From Streptomyces liliifuscus (GTDB taxonomy: Bacteria > Actinomycetota > Actinomycetes > Streptomycetales > Streptomycetaceae), in the NCBI RefSeq assembly GCF_016598615.1, contig NZ_CP066831.1:9052001-9116000 (forward strand): a DNA stretch of 64,000 nt. The letters run 5' to 3'. The notes under the pieces were generated by a model. It worked only from the letters and a program-made list of their open reading frames with translations. It was not told the DNA's origin and made no database searches. A program made the position numbers and the translations under genes. Position 1 is the first letter of the stretch, and each line of letters begins with the position of its first letter. This document shows positions 7,266 through 15,127 of this stretch, piece after piece.

Positions 7266-9371
7266 TCAGGAATTGAGCGACTTCTTGATGAAATCGAGAT
7301 CCAGCCTGAGCAGGGTGTCTATCACGCCCTCCTGTGTCACCAGGTGGGTGGCTCCCGGCAGCGGAAGCACTGTGTGCGGCCGGCCGGCGGCGAGCAGCGC
7401 CGCCGAGAACCGCAGCATGTGTGCGGGCGCCACATTGTCGTCGGCCATCCCATGGACGAGCATCAAGGGGCGCGTGAGCTTGTGTGCGTGTGCCACCAGG
7501 GAGCAGCGTTCGTAGTTCTCCGGCTGGACGTCCGGGTGGCCCATGAACCGCTCCTTCCAGTGCGTGTCGTACAGCCGCAGATCGGTCGGGGCCGCGCCCG
7601 CGACCGCCGCGTGGAACATGTCCGGCCGGTGCAGCACGGCCCCCGCCGCCAGATAGCCGCCGAAGGACCAGCCCCGGATGGCCACGCGTCCCGTGTCCAG
7701 TTCGGGGAAGAGCTCCGCGGCCGCGCGTACGGCGTCCGCCTGGTCCTCGATCACGGGCATGAGCTGGTCCCCGTGGATGGCGGTCTCCCAGGCCCGGTCG
7801 CGCCCCGGGGTGCCCCGTCCGTCGACGCACAGCACCGCGAAGCCCTGGTCGGCGAACCACTGGTTCACGGCGTGGTGCCAGGCGGCGGCCCTCACGACCT
7901 TCTGTGCGCCGGGCCCCGAGTACGAGTGCACGATCACGGGCAGTCGGCCCGCCCCCGGTTCGTACGACGTCGGCAGGTACAGCGCCGCCCGCAGCTCGCG
8001 CTCGCCGAGGGTCAGGAAGCGGGGGCGCGGTTCGGTCATGGGCCGCTCGGCCAGCACCCGGATCCGCCCGGCCGGTCCGCCGTCCCGCAGCACCTTCACC
8101 GTCTGCCCGTCGAGGGTCGTGCTGTCCAGGACGACGGTGTCGCCCCCGACGGTGGCCCTGTGCACACCCGGTTCGTCGGTCAGCCGCTCGAAGCCCTTCT
8201 CTGGGCCGTACGACCAGACGTGCACCTCCGTCGGCTCCTCGGACGCCGTGAAGTAGAGCCGGTCGCCCTCCACGGCGAGCAGTTCGTGGACGTACATGCC
8301 CTCAGGGGTGCGCACCCCGGTCCCGGTCATCAGCAGTCCGCGCGAACCCTCCTGCGTGGTGAGGACGAGACCGGCGGTGGCGGTGGTGGCAGGCGTTCCG
8401 GGTATGAACTCCAGCCAGGCGGCGTCCCGGAGATGGTGGAGCGTCGTGGTCAGGCCCGTGGAGGAACCGATCCCGAGCAGGTATGCCGAGCGCTGGTCCC
8501 TGGTCTGCACGACGGCGGTGGGTCCGGCGCCGTCCCAGGCCGCGTGCACGACGTACTCGAAGGACGGGTCGGTCCACTCACCCGCCGGATGCGGCTCGGC
8601 GGCCTCCTTGGGGAGCCGTGCCTCGACGCGCTCGCCGTCGAGGCCCACCACGTGCAGCGACAGCTCGGCGTTGGCGGTGCCCGCGGCCGGGTAGCGGATC
8701 GCGCGCGACGGACGCGAGGGCTCGGCCGGATCGCTGATGTACCACTGCTGGACCGGCGAGTTGTCGACCCGTACCACCAACAGCGCGTCCCCGTCCGGCG
8801 ACCACCAGAACGACCGCGTACGGTCCAGCGACTCGGACGAGACGTGGTCGGAGAGCCCGTACGTCACCTCCGGGCCCTCCGGCCTGGCCAGCGCGCGGTC
8901 GGCGGTGCCGTCGATGCGTACGACGCGGAGGGCGCCGTCACTCACGTACGCGATGCGGGAGCCGTCGGGGCTCGGGCGCGGGGCGACGACCGGGCCCGCC
9001 GTGGGGATCCGGCGCAGGACGCCCTCGTCCGTGCGTACGGCCCACAGGGCGCCCGAGAGGGCGAACACGACCAGACGGACGGCCGCGTCGGTGGCGTACG
9101 AGACGATGCCCGCGCCCGTCTCGCGCGCCCGCTCGCGGCGGATCCGCTCGGCTTCCGGGACCTCCCCGCCGTCGCCGAGCGCGAGCGGGTCGGCGAGCAG
9201 CCGCTCCTCGCCGTTCTCGTGCAGCCAGAGCAGGCCCGTCGTGGAGCGGCCGTTCTTGGTGCGCAGGAAGACGACGCGGTCGCCGTCCGGCGAGACGGTG
9301 AAGCCGCGCGGCACCCCGAGGGAGAAGCGTTTCGTGCGGGCGTACTGCAGGGGCAGGTCTTCGGCAGTCAC
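7266..9371 (-). CDS. S9-family serine peptidase (DPP IV/prolyl oligopeptidase type)
   Basis: 701 residues. The first ~430 form a beta-propeller-like region with FTVSPDGDRVVFLR and SPDGSRIAYVSDG repeats. The C-terminal alpha/beta hydrolase carries the nucleophile motif GWSFGGYLAAG, the acid in ADDNVAPAHM and the His in GATHLVTQ, a complete catalytic triad in the usual order. No signal peptide is seen, so it is probably cytoplasmic and trims small peptides. The GTG at 9371 is chosen because the family N-terminus (LPLQYARTKRFSLG) begins just after it. Divergent from the HipA-like kinase by about 50 bp. Confidence 0.88.
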   Translation of the reverse strand: MTAEDLPLQYARTKRFSLGVPRGFTVSPDGDRVVFLRTKNGRSTTGLLWLHENGEERLLADPLALGDGGEVPEAERIRRERARETGAGIVSYATDAAVRLVVFALSGALWAVRTDEGVLRRIPTAGPVVAPRPSPDGSRIAYVSDGALRVVRIDGTADRALARPEGPEVTYGLSDHVSSESLDRTRSFWWSPDGDALLVVRVDNSPVQQWYISDPAEPSRPSRAIRYPAAGTANAELSLHVVGLDGERVEARLPKEAAEPHPAGEWTDPSFEYVVHAAWDGAGPTAVVQTRDQRSAYLLGIGSSTGLTTTLHHLRDAAWLEFIPGTPATTATAGLVLTTQEGSRGLLMTGTGVRTPEGMYVHELLAVEGDRLYFTASEEPTEVHVWSYGPEKGFERLTDEPGVHRATVGGDTVVLDSTTLDGQTVKVLRDGGPAGRIRVLAERPMTEPRPRFLTLGERELRAALYLPTSYEPGAGRLPVIVHSYSGPGAQKVVRAAAWHHAVNQWFADQGFAVLCVDGRGTPGRDRAWETAIHGDQLMPVIEDQADAVRAAAELFPELDTGRVAIRGWSFGGYLAAGAVLHRPDMFHAAVAGAAPTDLRLYDTHWKERFMGHPDVQPENYERCSLVAHAHKLTRPLMLVHGMADDNVAPAHMLRFSAALLAAGRPHTVLPLPGATHLVTQEGVIDTLLRLDLDFIKKSLNS

Positions 9372-9402
9372 AGGTGATCCCTTCGTGCGAGTGGACGGGG
9401 AA

Positions 9403-9422
9403 CGCCCCAGTAACCTGGGGCG
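9403..9422 (+). promoter_or_regulatory. Perfect palindrome carrying the HipA-kinase -10 box
   Basis: CGCCCCAG-TAAC-CTGGGGCG, 8-bp arms, ends one base before the ATG at 9423. The best -10 candidate, TAACCT, lies inside it, so a protein on the dyad would block a leaderless promoter. Confidence 0.5.
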
Positions 9423-10190
9423 ATGCTCAAGGAAGTCAGCGCGACCCGCTTTGTCACGCCGTTGCGTGAGGGAGGCTCGCTGCCGGGGCTCGTCGAGGCC
9501 GACGATCTCGGGACGTACGTCATGAAGTTCACCGGTGCCGGACAGGGGCGGAAGACCCTCGTCGCGGAGGTCGTCTGTGGTGAACTCGCCCGTCGCCTGG
9601 GCCTGCGCGTACCCGGCCTGGTCACGATCGGACTCGATCCGGTCATAGGGCTCGGTGAACCGGACCAGGAAGTGCAGGAGTTGCTCAAGTCGAGCGGCGG
9701 GCTGAATCTGGGGATGGATTTTCTCTCCCGGGCGATCGGCTTCGACGCCCTCGCGCACCAGGTGAGCCCGGAAGAAGCCGGGAAAATCGTCTGGTTCGAC
9801 GCGCTGGTCAACAATGTCGACCGATCGTGGCGGAACCCTAACATGCTGGTCCGGCACGGCGATCTGTGGCTCATCGACCACGGCGCCACCATGATCTGGC
9901 ACCACAACTGGCCCGGCGCGGCGGCCTCCGCGGCCAAGCCGTACGACGCCTCCGACCACGCGCTCGCGCCGTTCGGCCCCGACATCGCCTCCGCCGCCGC
10001 GGAGTTGGCGCCCCGGGTCACCGAGGAACTGCTCGCCGAGGTGACCGCGGCGATCCCGGAGGAGTGGCTGCGGGACGAGCCGGGGTTCGAGTCGACGGAC
10101 GCGCTCAGACGCGCGTACGCGGAGCCGCTCCTCGCCCGCGCCGCCACCATCCACGAGCGCGTCCGGACGAGCCAGGAGGGCACGAAGTGA
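9423..10190 (+). CDS. HipA-like kinase-domain protein
   Basis: 255 residues, much shorter than HipA (about 440), containing only the kinase lobe features: YVMKFTGAGQGRKTLVAEVV near residue 30, FDALVNNVDRSWRNPNML (catalytic Asp and Asn) around 125, and LIDHGATM as the metal-binding motif. HipA proteins phosphorylate a Ser in tRNA synthetases or other targets; whether this compact form is active is unknown, but the catalytic residues are kept. It is likely leaderless at ATG 9423 within a perfect palindrome, and overlaps the DUF3037 gene by 4 bp (GTGA), so the two form one unit. Confidence 0.8.
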   Translation: MLKEVSATRFVTPLREGGSLPGLVEADDLGTYVMKFTGAGQGRKTLVAEVVCGELARRLGLRVPGLVTIGLDPVIGLGEPDQEVQELLKSSGGLNLGMDFLSRAIGFDALAHQVSPEEAGKIVWFDALVNNVDRSWRNPNMLVRHGDLWLIDHGATMIWHHNWPGAAASAAKPYDASDHALAPFGPDIASAAAELAPRVTEELLAEVTAAIPEEWLRDEPGFESTDALRRAYAEPLLARAATIHERVRTSQEGTK

Positions 10191-10579
10191 GCGAGCGCGA
10201 CGGCCGTGACGTCTACGAGTACGCACTGCTGCGCGTGGTGCCACGGGTCGAGCGGGGGGAGTACTTCAACGCGGGCGTGCTCGTGTACTGCCGCGCGAAG
10301 TCCTTCGTGGCCGCCCACACCCATCTCGACGAGAACAAGCTGCGGGCCCTCGATCCGGAGGCGGACGCGCCCGGGGTCCGCGCGGCCTTGCGGGCCGTCG
10401 AGGGCGTCTGCGCCGGGGGAGCGGCGGCGGGTCAGGCCGCGCGCGACGACGCCGGGCGGCGCTTCCGCTGGCTGATCGCGCCCCGCTCCACGGTCGTCCA
10501 GCCGGGGCCCGTGCACACCGGTCTCACGGCGGATCCCGCCGCCGAGGCGGTGCGGCTGCTCGACCTGCTGGTCAGGTAA
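10187..10579 (+). CDS. DUF3037 family protein, partner of the HipA-like kinase
   Basis: 130 residues. YEYALLRVVPRVERGEYFNAGVLVYCR at the N-terminus is the DUF3037 signature; the middle has DENKLRALDP and the C-terminus RFRWLIAPRSTVVQPGPVHTG, which also matches that family. No biochemical function is known. The GTG start overlaps the kinase stop codon (GTGA), showing translational coupling. The pair recurs in many genomes as far as I recall, which makes a toxin/antidote or kinase/substrate relationship conceivable, but nothing in the sequence demonstrates it. Confidence 0.8.
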   Translation: MSERDGRDVYEYALLRVVPRVERGEYFNAGVLVYCRAKSFVAAHTHLDENKLRALDPEADAPGVRAALRAVEGVCAGGAAAGQAARDDAGRRFRWLIAPRSTVVQPGPVHTGLTADPAAEAVRLLDLLVR

Positions 10580-10604
10580 TGGATCACACCGGCCGAGCAG
10601 GCCG

Positions 10605-10633
10605 TTGACACTGGGTGCCAAGGCTTCTAGCGT
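10605..10633 (+). promoter_or_regulatory. Promoter of the SDR (fabG-like) operon
   Basis: TTGACA (10605-10610), a 17-bp spacer and TAGCGT (10628-10633): close to the vegetative Streptomyces consensus, about 100 bp before the ATG at 10737. Confidence 0.6.
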
Positions 10634-10648
10634 CACGTCTGCTGAAGG

Positions 10649-10666
10649 TACTAAGCGGTCGCTCAC
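10649..10666 (+). promoter_or_regulatory. Possible TetR-type operator
   Basis: TACTAAGCGGTCGCTCAC contains the AGCG-GT-CGCT dyad just downstream of the predicted transcription start. Similar TetR-bound sequences occur before fatty-acid genes; I infer the class, not the protein. Confidence 0.35.
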
Positions 10667-10736
10667 CAAAGGGGCGTACCGTGAGAGCCGCAGGTTTGGT
10701 CTTTCAAGGGCTTCCCAAGGGCGAGGAGAACCAGCA

Positions 10737-11498
10737 ATGTCCACCTCAGAGCAGCGCGTCGCCGTAGTCACCGGTGCAGCGCGCGGCATCGGCGCCGCGA
10801 CCGCCGTACGACTGGCCGCCGAGGGCCGTGCCGTCGCGGTGATCGACCTCGACGAGGCCGCGTGCAAGGACACCGTGGAGAAGATCACCGCCGCCGGCGG
10901 CAGGGCGATCGCGGTGGGCGCCGACGTCTCCGACGAGGCGCAGGTCGAGGCCGCCGTGGCACGCGTCGCCGAGGAGCTCGGGGCGCCGACGATCCTGGTG
11001 AACAACGCGGGCGTGCTCCGCGACAACCTGCTGTTCAAGATGAGCGTGTCGGACTGGGACACGGTCCTGAACGTGCACCTGCGCGGCTCCTTCCTGATGA
11101 CGCGGGCCGTCCAGAAGTACATGGTGGACGCCAAGTTCGGCCGTGTCGTCAACCTCTCCTCCTCCTCTGCGCTCGGCAACCGCGGCCAGGTCAACTACTC
11201 CGCCGCCAAGGCCGGTCTGCAGGGCTTCACCAAGACCCTCGCCTTCGAGCTCGGCAAGTTCGGTGTCACCGCGAACGCCGTCGCGCCCGGCTTCATCGTC
11301 ACCGACATGACCGCCGCCACCGCCGAGCGGGTCGGCATGGGCTTCGAGGAGTTCCAGGCCGCGGCCGCCACCCAGATCCCGGTCCAGCGCGTCGGCAACC
11401 CGGACGACATCGCCAACGCGATCGCCTTCTTCACGGGCGACGCGGCCGGCTTCGTCTCCGGCCAGGTGCTGTACGTGGCCGGCGGACCGCTCAACTAG
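10737..11498 (+). CDS. fabG: 3-oxoacyl-ACP reductase-type SDR
   Basis: 253 residues, classical short-chain dehydrogenase: NAD(P) loop VVTGAARGIGAATA (residues 9-22), VDLD-type acidic residue IDLDEAA, NNAGV, catalytic Ser in NLSSSSALG, and Y-x-x-x-K as YSAAKAGLQ. The C-terminus GFVSGQVLYVAGGPLN is typical of FabG. Paralogues act in fatty acid or polyketide synthesis, so which beta-keto substrate this copy uses cannot be told. The start follows GAGGAG. The next SDR gene begins 17 bp downstream, so they form an operon from the promoter near 10605. Confidence 0.82.
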   Translation: MSTSEQRVAVVTGAARGIGAATAVRLAAEGRAVAVIDLDEAACKDTVEKITAAGGRAIAVGADVSDEAQVEAAVARVAEELGAPTILVNNAGVLRDNLLFKMSVSDWDTVLNVHLRGSFLMTRAVQKYMVDAKFGRVVNLSSSSALGNRGQVNYSAAKAGLQGFTKTLAFELGKFGVTANAVAPGFIVTDMTAATAERVGMGFEEFQAAAATQIPVQRVGNPDDIANAIAFFTGDAAGFVSGQVLYVAGGPLN

Positions 11499-11515
11499 GG
11501 CCGGGGGACAGGAAT

Positions 11516-12271
11516 ATGACCACTGTGGAACTCTCGGGCAAGGTAGCCCTCATCACCGGCGCGAGCCGCGGTATCGGCTACGGCGTCGCCGAGGCGCTGC
11601 TCGCCCGCGGCGACCGGGTGTGCATCACCGGCCGCAACGAGGACGCGCTCAAGGAGGCCGTCGAGCAGCTCGGCGCGGACCGTGTCATCGGCGTCGCGGG
11701 CAAGGCCCACGACGAGGCCCACCAGGCCATCGCCGTAGAACGCACCATGGAGGCGTTCGGCCGAGTCGACTTCCTCATCAACAACGCCGGTACGAACCCG
11801 GTGTTCGGGCCGATCGCCGACCTCGACCTCAACGTGGCACGCAAGGTGTTCGAGACCAACGTCGTCTCCGCGCTCGGCTTCGCCCAGCGGACGTGGAAGG
11901 CGTGGCAGAGCGAGAACGGCGGCGCGATCGTCAACATCTCCTCGCTCGCGGGCGTCCAGGCCTCGCCGTTCATCGGGGCGTACGGCATCAGCAAGGCCGC
12001 GATGATCAACCTGACCCTTCAGCTGGCGCACGAGTTCGCACCCAGGGTGCGGGTCAACTCCATCGCGCCCGCGGTCGTCAAGACGCAGTTCGCCAAGGCC
12101 CTCTACGAGGGCCGCGAGGAGGAGGCGGCCGCGGGCTACCCCCTCGGCAGGCTCGGCGTTCCGTCGGACATCGGCGGCACCGCAGCGTTCCTGACCTCGG
12201 AACAGTCGGACTGGATCACCGGGCAGACGCTGGTGGTCGACGGCGGGAAGTTCCTCAACGCCGGAGTCTGA
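11516..12271 (+). CDS. SDR-family oxidoreductase
   Basis: 251 residues. VALITGASRGIGYGVAEALL is the cofactor loop, followed by CITGRNEDAL, LINNAGTNPVFGPI, the Ser motif NISSLAGVQ and the Tyr/Lys motif YGISKAAMINL; C-terminus WITGQTLVVDGGKF. All catalytic residues are present. Gly-Arg-Asn after the second strand suggests NADPH preference. It is the second gene of the unit with the fabG-like gene, and transcription ends at the 15-bp hairpin 16 bp after its stop. Substrate unknown; many relatives act on fatty-acid or steroid-like 3-oxo compounds. Confidence 0.82.
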   Translation: MTTVELSGKVALITGASRGIGYGVAEALLARGDRVCITGRNEDALKEAVEQLGADRVIGVAGKAHDEAHQAIAVERTMEAFGRVDFLINNAGTNPVFGPIADLDLNVARKVFETNVVSALGFAQRTWKAWQSENGGAIVNISSLAGVQASPFIGAYGISKAAMINLTLQLAHEFAPRVRVNSIAPAVVKTQFAKALYEGREEEAAAGYPLGRLGVPSDIGGTAAFLTSEQSDWITGQTLVVDGGKFLNAGV

Positions 12272-12286
12272 CAACGGATCTCGATC

Positions 12287-12330
12287 GTGGACGCCCGGGC
12301 GGCTTGGCCGAAAATCGCCCGGGCGTCCAC
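12287..12330 (+). terminator. Strong terminator hairpin
   Basis: GTGGACGCCCGGGCG and CGCCCGGGCGTCCAC, a perfect 15-bp stem with a 14-nt loop containing AAAA, directly after the SDR stop codon. Confidence 0.7.
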
Positions 12331-12480
12331 CTGTCCAGGGTGCTACCAGGAAAGAGATCGTTCCGATACGTTCCGCGATATCTGCTGATCAAGGGCCCTG
12401 CCAGTGTGAAGGCCCATGCGGCCTGGCGCTGCGGTATCGTGCGCCCACCCTTGTGGTATGGCCGATCGAGGAGCGTGCGC

Positions 12481-14061
12481 GTGTTCAAGCGGGACAGATA
12501 CCTGCGTCAGATGGGGGCGATCACGTCCATATCCCTGGTCGCCGGATGCGGCGTATTCTCCTCGGACTCTTCGGACGAGGGGAAGTCGATCCTCGTCGGG
12601 ACGACGAGTGAGCCCAGCACACTGGATCCGGCGGCCTCCTGGGACAACTCGTGGGAGTTGTTCCGCAACGTTCACCAGGCCCTCCTGAACTTCCCCGCCG
12701 GCGCGTCCGAGCCCGAACCCGACGCCGCCGAGAGCTGCCGGTTCACCGACGGCGCGAGCACCGTGTACAGCTGCAAGCTGCGCGAGGGGCTCAAGTTCTC
12801 CAACGGCCACACGCTGGACGCGAAAGCCGTCAAGTACTCCATCGACCGCATCAAGAAGATCAACGTCAACGGCGGCCCCGCCGGTCTGCTGAACAGCCTC
12901 TCCCGGGTCGAGGCGAAGGGCGACCAGGAGGTCGTCTTCCATCTGAACCAGCCCGACGCGACGTTTCCCTTCGTGCTCTCCACGCCCGCCATGTCGATCG
13001 TGGACCCCGAGGAGTACCCCGCGAACGCGCTCCGCAAGGACGGCAAGGTCACCGGCTCGGGGCCGTACAACCTGGAGTCCTACGAAGAGGGCAAGCAGGC
13101 GGTCCTCGTCAAGAACGGCAACTACAAGGGCATCGCCGACCGGAAGAACAGCGCCGTCACCATTCGCTACTTCCGGGAGTCGGCCGCGATGGCCGACGCC
13201 CTCAGGGACAAGCAGATCGATGTCGTCTACCGCGGTCTGCGCGCCTCGGACATCGTGGACATCCAGGACAACAGTGGGGACGAGGGTCTCCAGCTCGTCG
13301 AGAACCCCACCACCGAGATCAGCTACCTGGTGTTCAACCCCAAGGACCCGTGGGCCAAGAAGGTCTCGGTCCGCAAGGCCATCGCGCAGATCGTCGACCG
13401 GCCCGCGCTCGCCCACAACATCTACAAGGACACCGTCGAGCCGCTGTACTCGATGATCCCCAAGGGCCTGGTCGGCCACACCACGGGCTTCTTCGACGAC
13501 TTCGGGAACCCCAGCGCCGCAAAGGCCAAGCAGATCCTGGCGGCCGACGGCATCACCGAGCCCGTCCCGCTCACCCTCTGGTACACGACCGACCGCTACG
13601 GCTCCCAGACCAAGCCGGCCTTCGAGGAACTGAAGCGCCAGCTGGAGGCCTCCGACCTGTTCAAGGTCACGCTCAAGAGCCGCCCCTGGAAGACGTACGT
13701 CTCGGGTTACCAGAAGGGCGAGTACCCGGTCTTCGGGCGCGGCTGGTTCCCCGACTTCCCGGACGCCGACAACTTCATCGCCCCCTTCGTGGGCGAGCAG
13801 AACGCGCTCGGCACGCCGTACGACACCCCTGAGATCACCGGCAAGCTGATCCCCGATTCGCGCCGGGAGAGCGACCGGGGGGCGGTGGCCGCGGAGTTCG
13901 AGAAGGCCCAGCAGATCCTTCTCGACGACGCTCGTCTGCTGCCCCTGTGGCAGGGCAAGCAGCACGTCGCCGCGAACGAGGAGATCGGCGGCGCCGAGAA
14001 CGCCATCGACCCGGCGACGATGATGGCGATGTGGGAGCTGTACTGGAAGACCAGCTGGTAG
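12481..14061 (+). CDS. Oligopeptide/nickel-type ABC substrate-binding lipoprotein
   Basis: 526 residues of the family-5 extracellular binding proteins (DppA/OppA-like). A short signal with lipobox VAGC is followed by ILVGTTSEPSTLDPAASW, the conserved opening of the fold, then LREGLKFSNGHTLDAKAVKYSIDRI and GSGPYNLESYEEGKQAVL. The GTG at 12481 is preferred because GAGGAG lies 7 nt upstream; a GTG six bases earlier would crowd that site. No permease or ATPase gene adjoins it, so it is an orphan component that would have to serve a transporter encoded elsewhere. Confidence 0.85.
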   Translation: MFKRDRYLRQMGAITSISLVAGCGVFSSDSSDEGKSILVGTTSEPSTLDPAASWDNSWELFRNVHQALLNFPAGASEPEPDAAESCRFTDGASTVYSCKLREGLKFSNGHTLDAKAVKYSIDRIKKINVNGGPAGLLNSLSRVEAKGDQEVVFHLNQPDATFPFVLSTPAMSIVDPEEYPANALRKDGKVTGSGPYNLESYEEGKQAVLVKNGNYKGIADRKNSAVTIRYFRESAAMADALRDKQIDVVYRGLRASDIVDIQDNSGDEGLQLVENPTTEISYLVFNPKDPWAKKVSVRKAIAQIVDRPALAHNIYKDTVEPLYSMIPKGLVGHTTGFFDDFGNPSAAKAKQILAADGITEPVPLTLWYTTDRYGSQTKPAFEELKRQLEASDLFKVTLKSRPWKTYVSGYQKGEYPVFGRGWFPDFPDADNFIAPFVGEQNALGTPYDTPEITGKLIPDSRRESDRGAVAAEFEKAQQILLDDARLLPLWQGKQHVAANEEIGGAENAIDPATMMAMWELYWKTSW

Positions 14062-14088
14062 CGCGGGCAGTTGGGCACTCGGGCCCGA

Positions 14089-14111
14089 TTGTCAGTGGGC
14101 GCCTGTAGGTT
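14089..14111 (+). promoter_or_regulatory. PafBC/RecA-independent DNA-damage promoter of ung
   Basis: TTGTCAGTG, 8 bp, TAGGTT. This matches the mycobacterial RecA-NDp consensus (TTGTCRGTG-N8-TAnnnT, quoted from memory) at every fixed position. The element is 91 bp before the ung start codon. Confidence 0.7.
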
Positions 14112-14124
14112 CTGTGCTCTGACG

Positions 14125-14147
14125 GTGGCCGCGCCTCGCGCGGCCAC
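14125..14147 (+). other. Leader hairpin before ung
   Basis: GTGGCCGCGC-CTC-GCGCGGCCAC, a perfect 10-bp stem with a 3-nt loop. It starts about 7 nt after the transcription start predicted from the damage promoter, so it may be a leader structure as well as, or instead of, a terminator for the binding-protein gene. Confidence 0.5.
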
Positions 14148-14201
14148 CCACGGCCGTGTGTTCCGCGGCCGTGAAGTGAGCGCACACCGGAGGAAGTTGA
14201 C

Positions 14202-14885
14202 GTGACCGACACCGCCATGCTGCCCGAGTCCTGGCGCGGCGTCCTGGGCGAAGAGCTCCAGAAGCCCTACTTCAAGGAGCTCACCGAGTTCGTCGAGGAG
14301 GAGCGCGAGAAGGGTCCCGTCTACCCGCCGCGCGACGAGGTCTTCGCCGCGCTCGACGCGACGCCGTACGAGAGCGTGAAGGTGCTCGTCCTCGGCCAGG
14401 ACCCGTACCACGGCGAGGGCCAGGGCCACGGCCTGTGCTTCTCGGTCCGTCCGGGTGTGAAGACCCCGCCCTCGCTGCGCAACATCTACAAGGAGATGCA
14501 GGCGGAGCTGGGCACGCCGATCCCGGACAACGGCTATCTGATGCCGTGGGCCGAGCAGGGCGTCCTGCTGCTCAACGCGGTGCTGACGGTCCGCTCCGGC
14601 GAGGCCAACTCGCACAAGGGGAAGGGCTGGGAGAAGTTCACGGACGCGGTGATCAGGGCCGTGGCCGACCGGCCCGACCCGGCCGTCTTCGTCCTGTGGG
14701 GCAACTACGCGCAGAAGAAGCTCCCGCTCATCGACGAGGAGCGGCACATCGTGGTGAAGGGCGCGCACCCCTCGCCGCTGTCCGCGAAGAAGTTCTTCGG
14801 CTCGCATCCGTTCACGCAGATCAACGAGGCGGTCGCGAAGCAGGGGCACGAGCCGATCGACTGGCGGATCCCCGACCTCGGCTGA
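14202..14885 (+). CDS. ung: Uracil-DNA glycosylase, family 1
   Basis: 227 residues, the usual length. The water-activating motif GQDPYHG (Asp67), the uracil-binding stretch VLLLNAVLTVR and the DNA-intercalation loop HPSPLS are all present, so it should excise uracil from DNA produced by cytosine deamination or dUTP incorporation. The GTG start at 14202 follows GGAGGAAG. The upstream promoter is of the RecA-independent damage-inducible type, implying induction by DNA damage rather than simple constitutive expression. Confidence 0.95.
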   Translation: MTDTAMLPESWRGVLGEELQKPYFKELTEFVEEEREKGPVYPPRDEVFAALDATPYESVKVLVLGQDPYHGEGQGHGLCFSVRPGVKTPPSLRNIYKEMQAELGTPIPDNGYLMPWAEQGVLLLNAVLTVRSGEANSHKGKGWEKFTDAVIRAVADRPDPAVFVLWGNYAQKKLPLIDEERHIVVKGAHPSPLSAKKFFGSHPFTQINEAVAKQGHEPIDWRIPDLG

Positions 14886-15053
14886 CATCACGTCACCACG
14901 TCGTCCCCGTCGCCCAACCGTCACCACGGCGTGCGCCACGAGCCGCCGTCACGACCTGCCGCTACGAGTACCCGGTCCGGCCGCACGCCGGGCCGGGTTC
15001 GTCACCGTCCTGGCCCAGTGGCGCGCGGGGCCCCCGGGGCTGCCTGAGCTCGA

Positions 15054-15076
15054 TTGTCAGTGTCTGCCGTTAGCGT
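15054..15076 (+). promoter_or_regulatory. Second PafBC/RecA-independent damage promoter
   Basis: TTGTCAGTG, 8 bp, TAGCGT: the same architecture and the same first nine bases as the ung promoter 965 bp upstream. Predicted transcription start is near 15083, 45 nt before the GTG of the next gene. Confidence 0.65.
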
Positions 15077-15127
15077 CGGGAGAGGTGACGGAACGACCGG
15101 CGCGGGCGCTGCGGCCGGCGGACGAGC

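Noticed and set aside
7215..9377. 720-codon open frame opposite the S9 peptidase gene
   Set aside because: Translation is Arg/Gly/Val-rich with no family features; it is the usual antisense frame of a GC-rich gene with a complete catalytic triad on the other strand.
12343..13965. 540-codon frame antisense to the binding-protein gene
   Set aside because: Composition mirrors the real gene; no start context, no known motif.
14125..14147. Simple terminator of the binding-protein gene only
   Set aside because: It lies downstream of the predicted ung promoter, so it must also be in the ung leader; listed as a leader hairpin instead.
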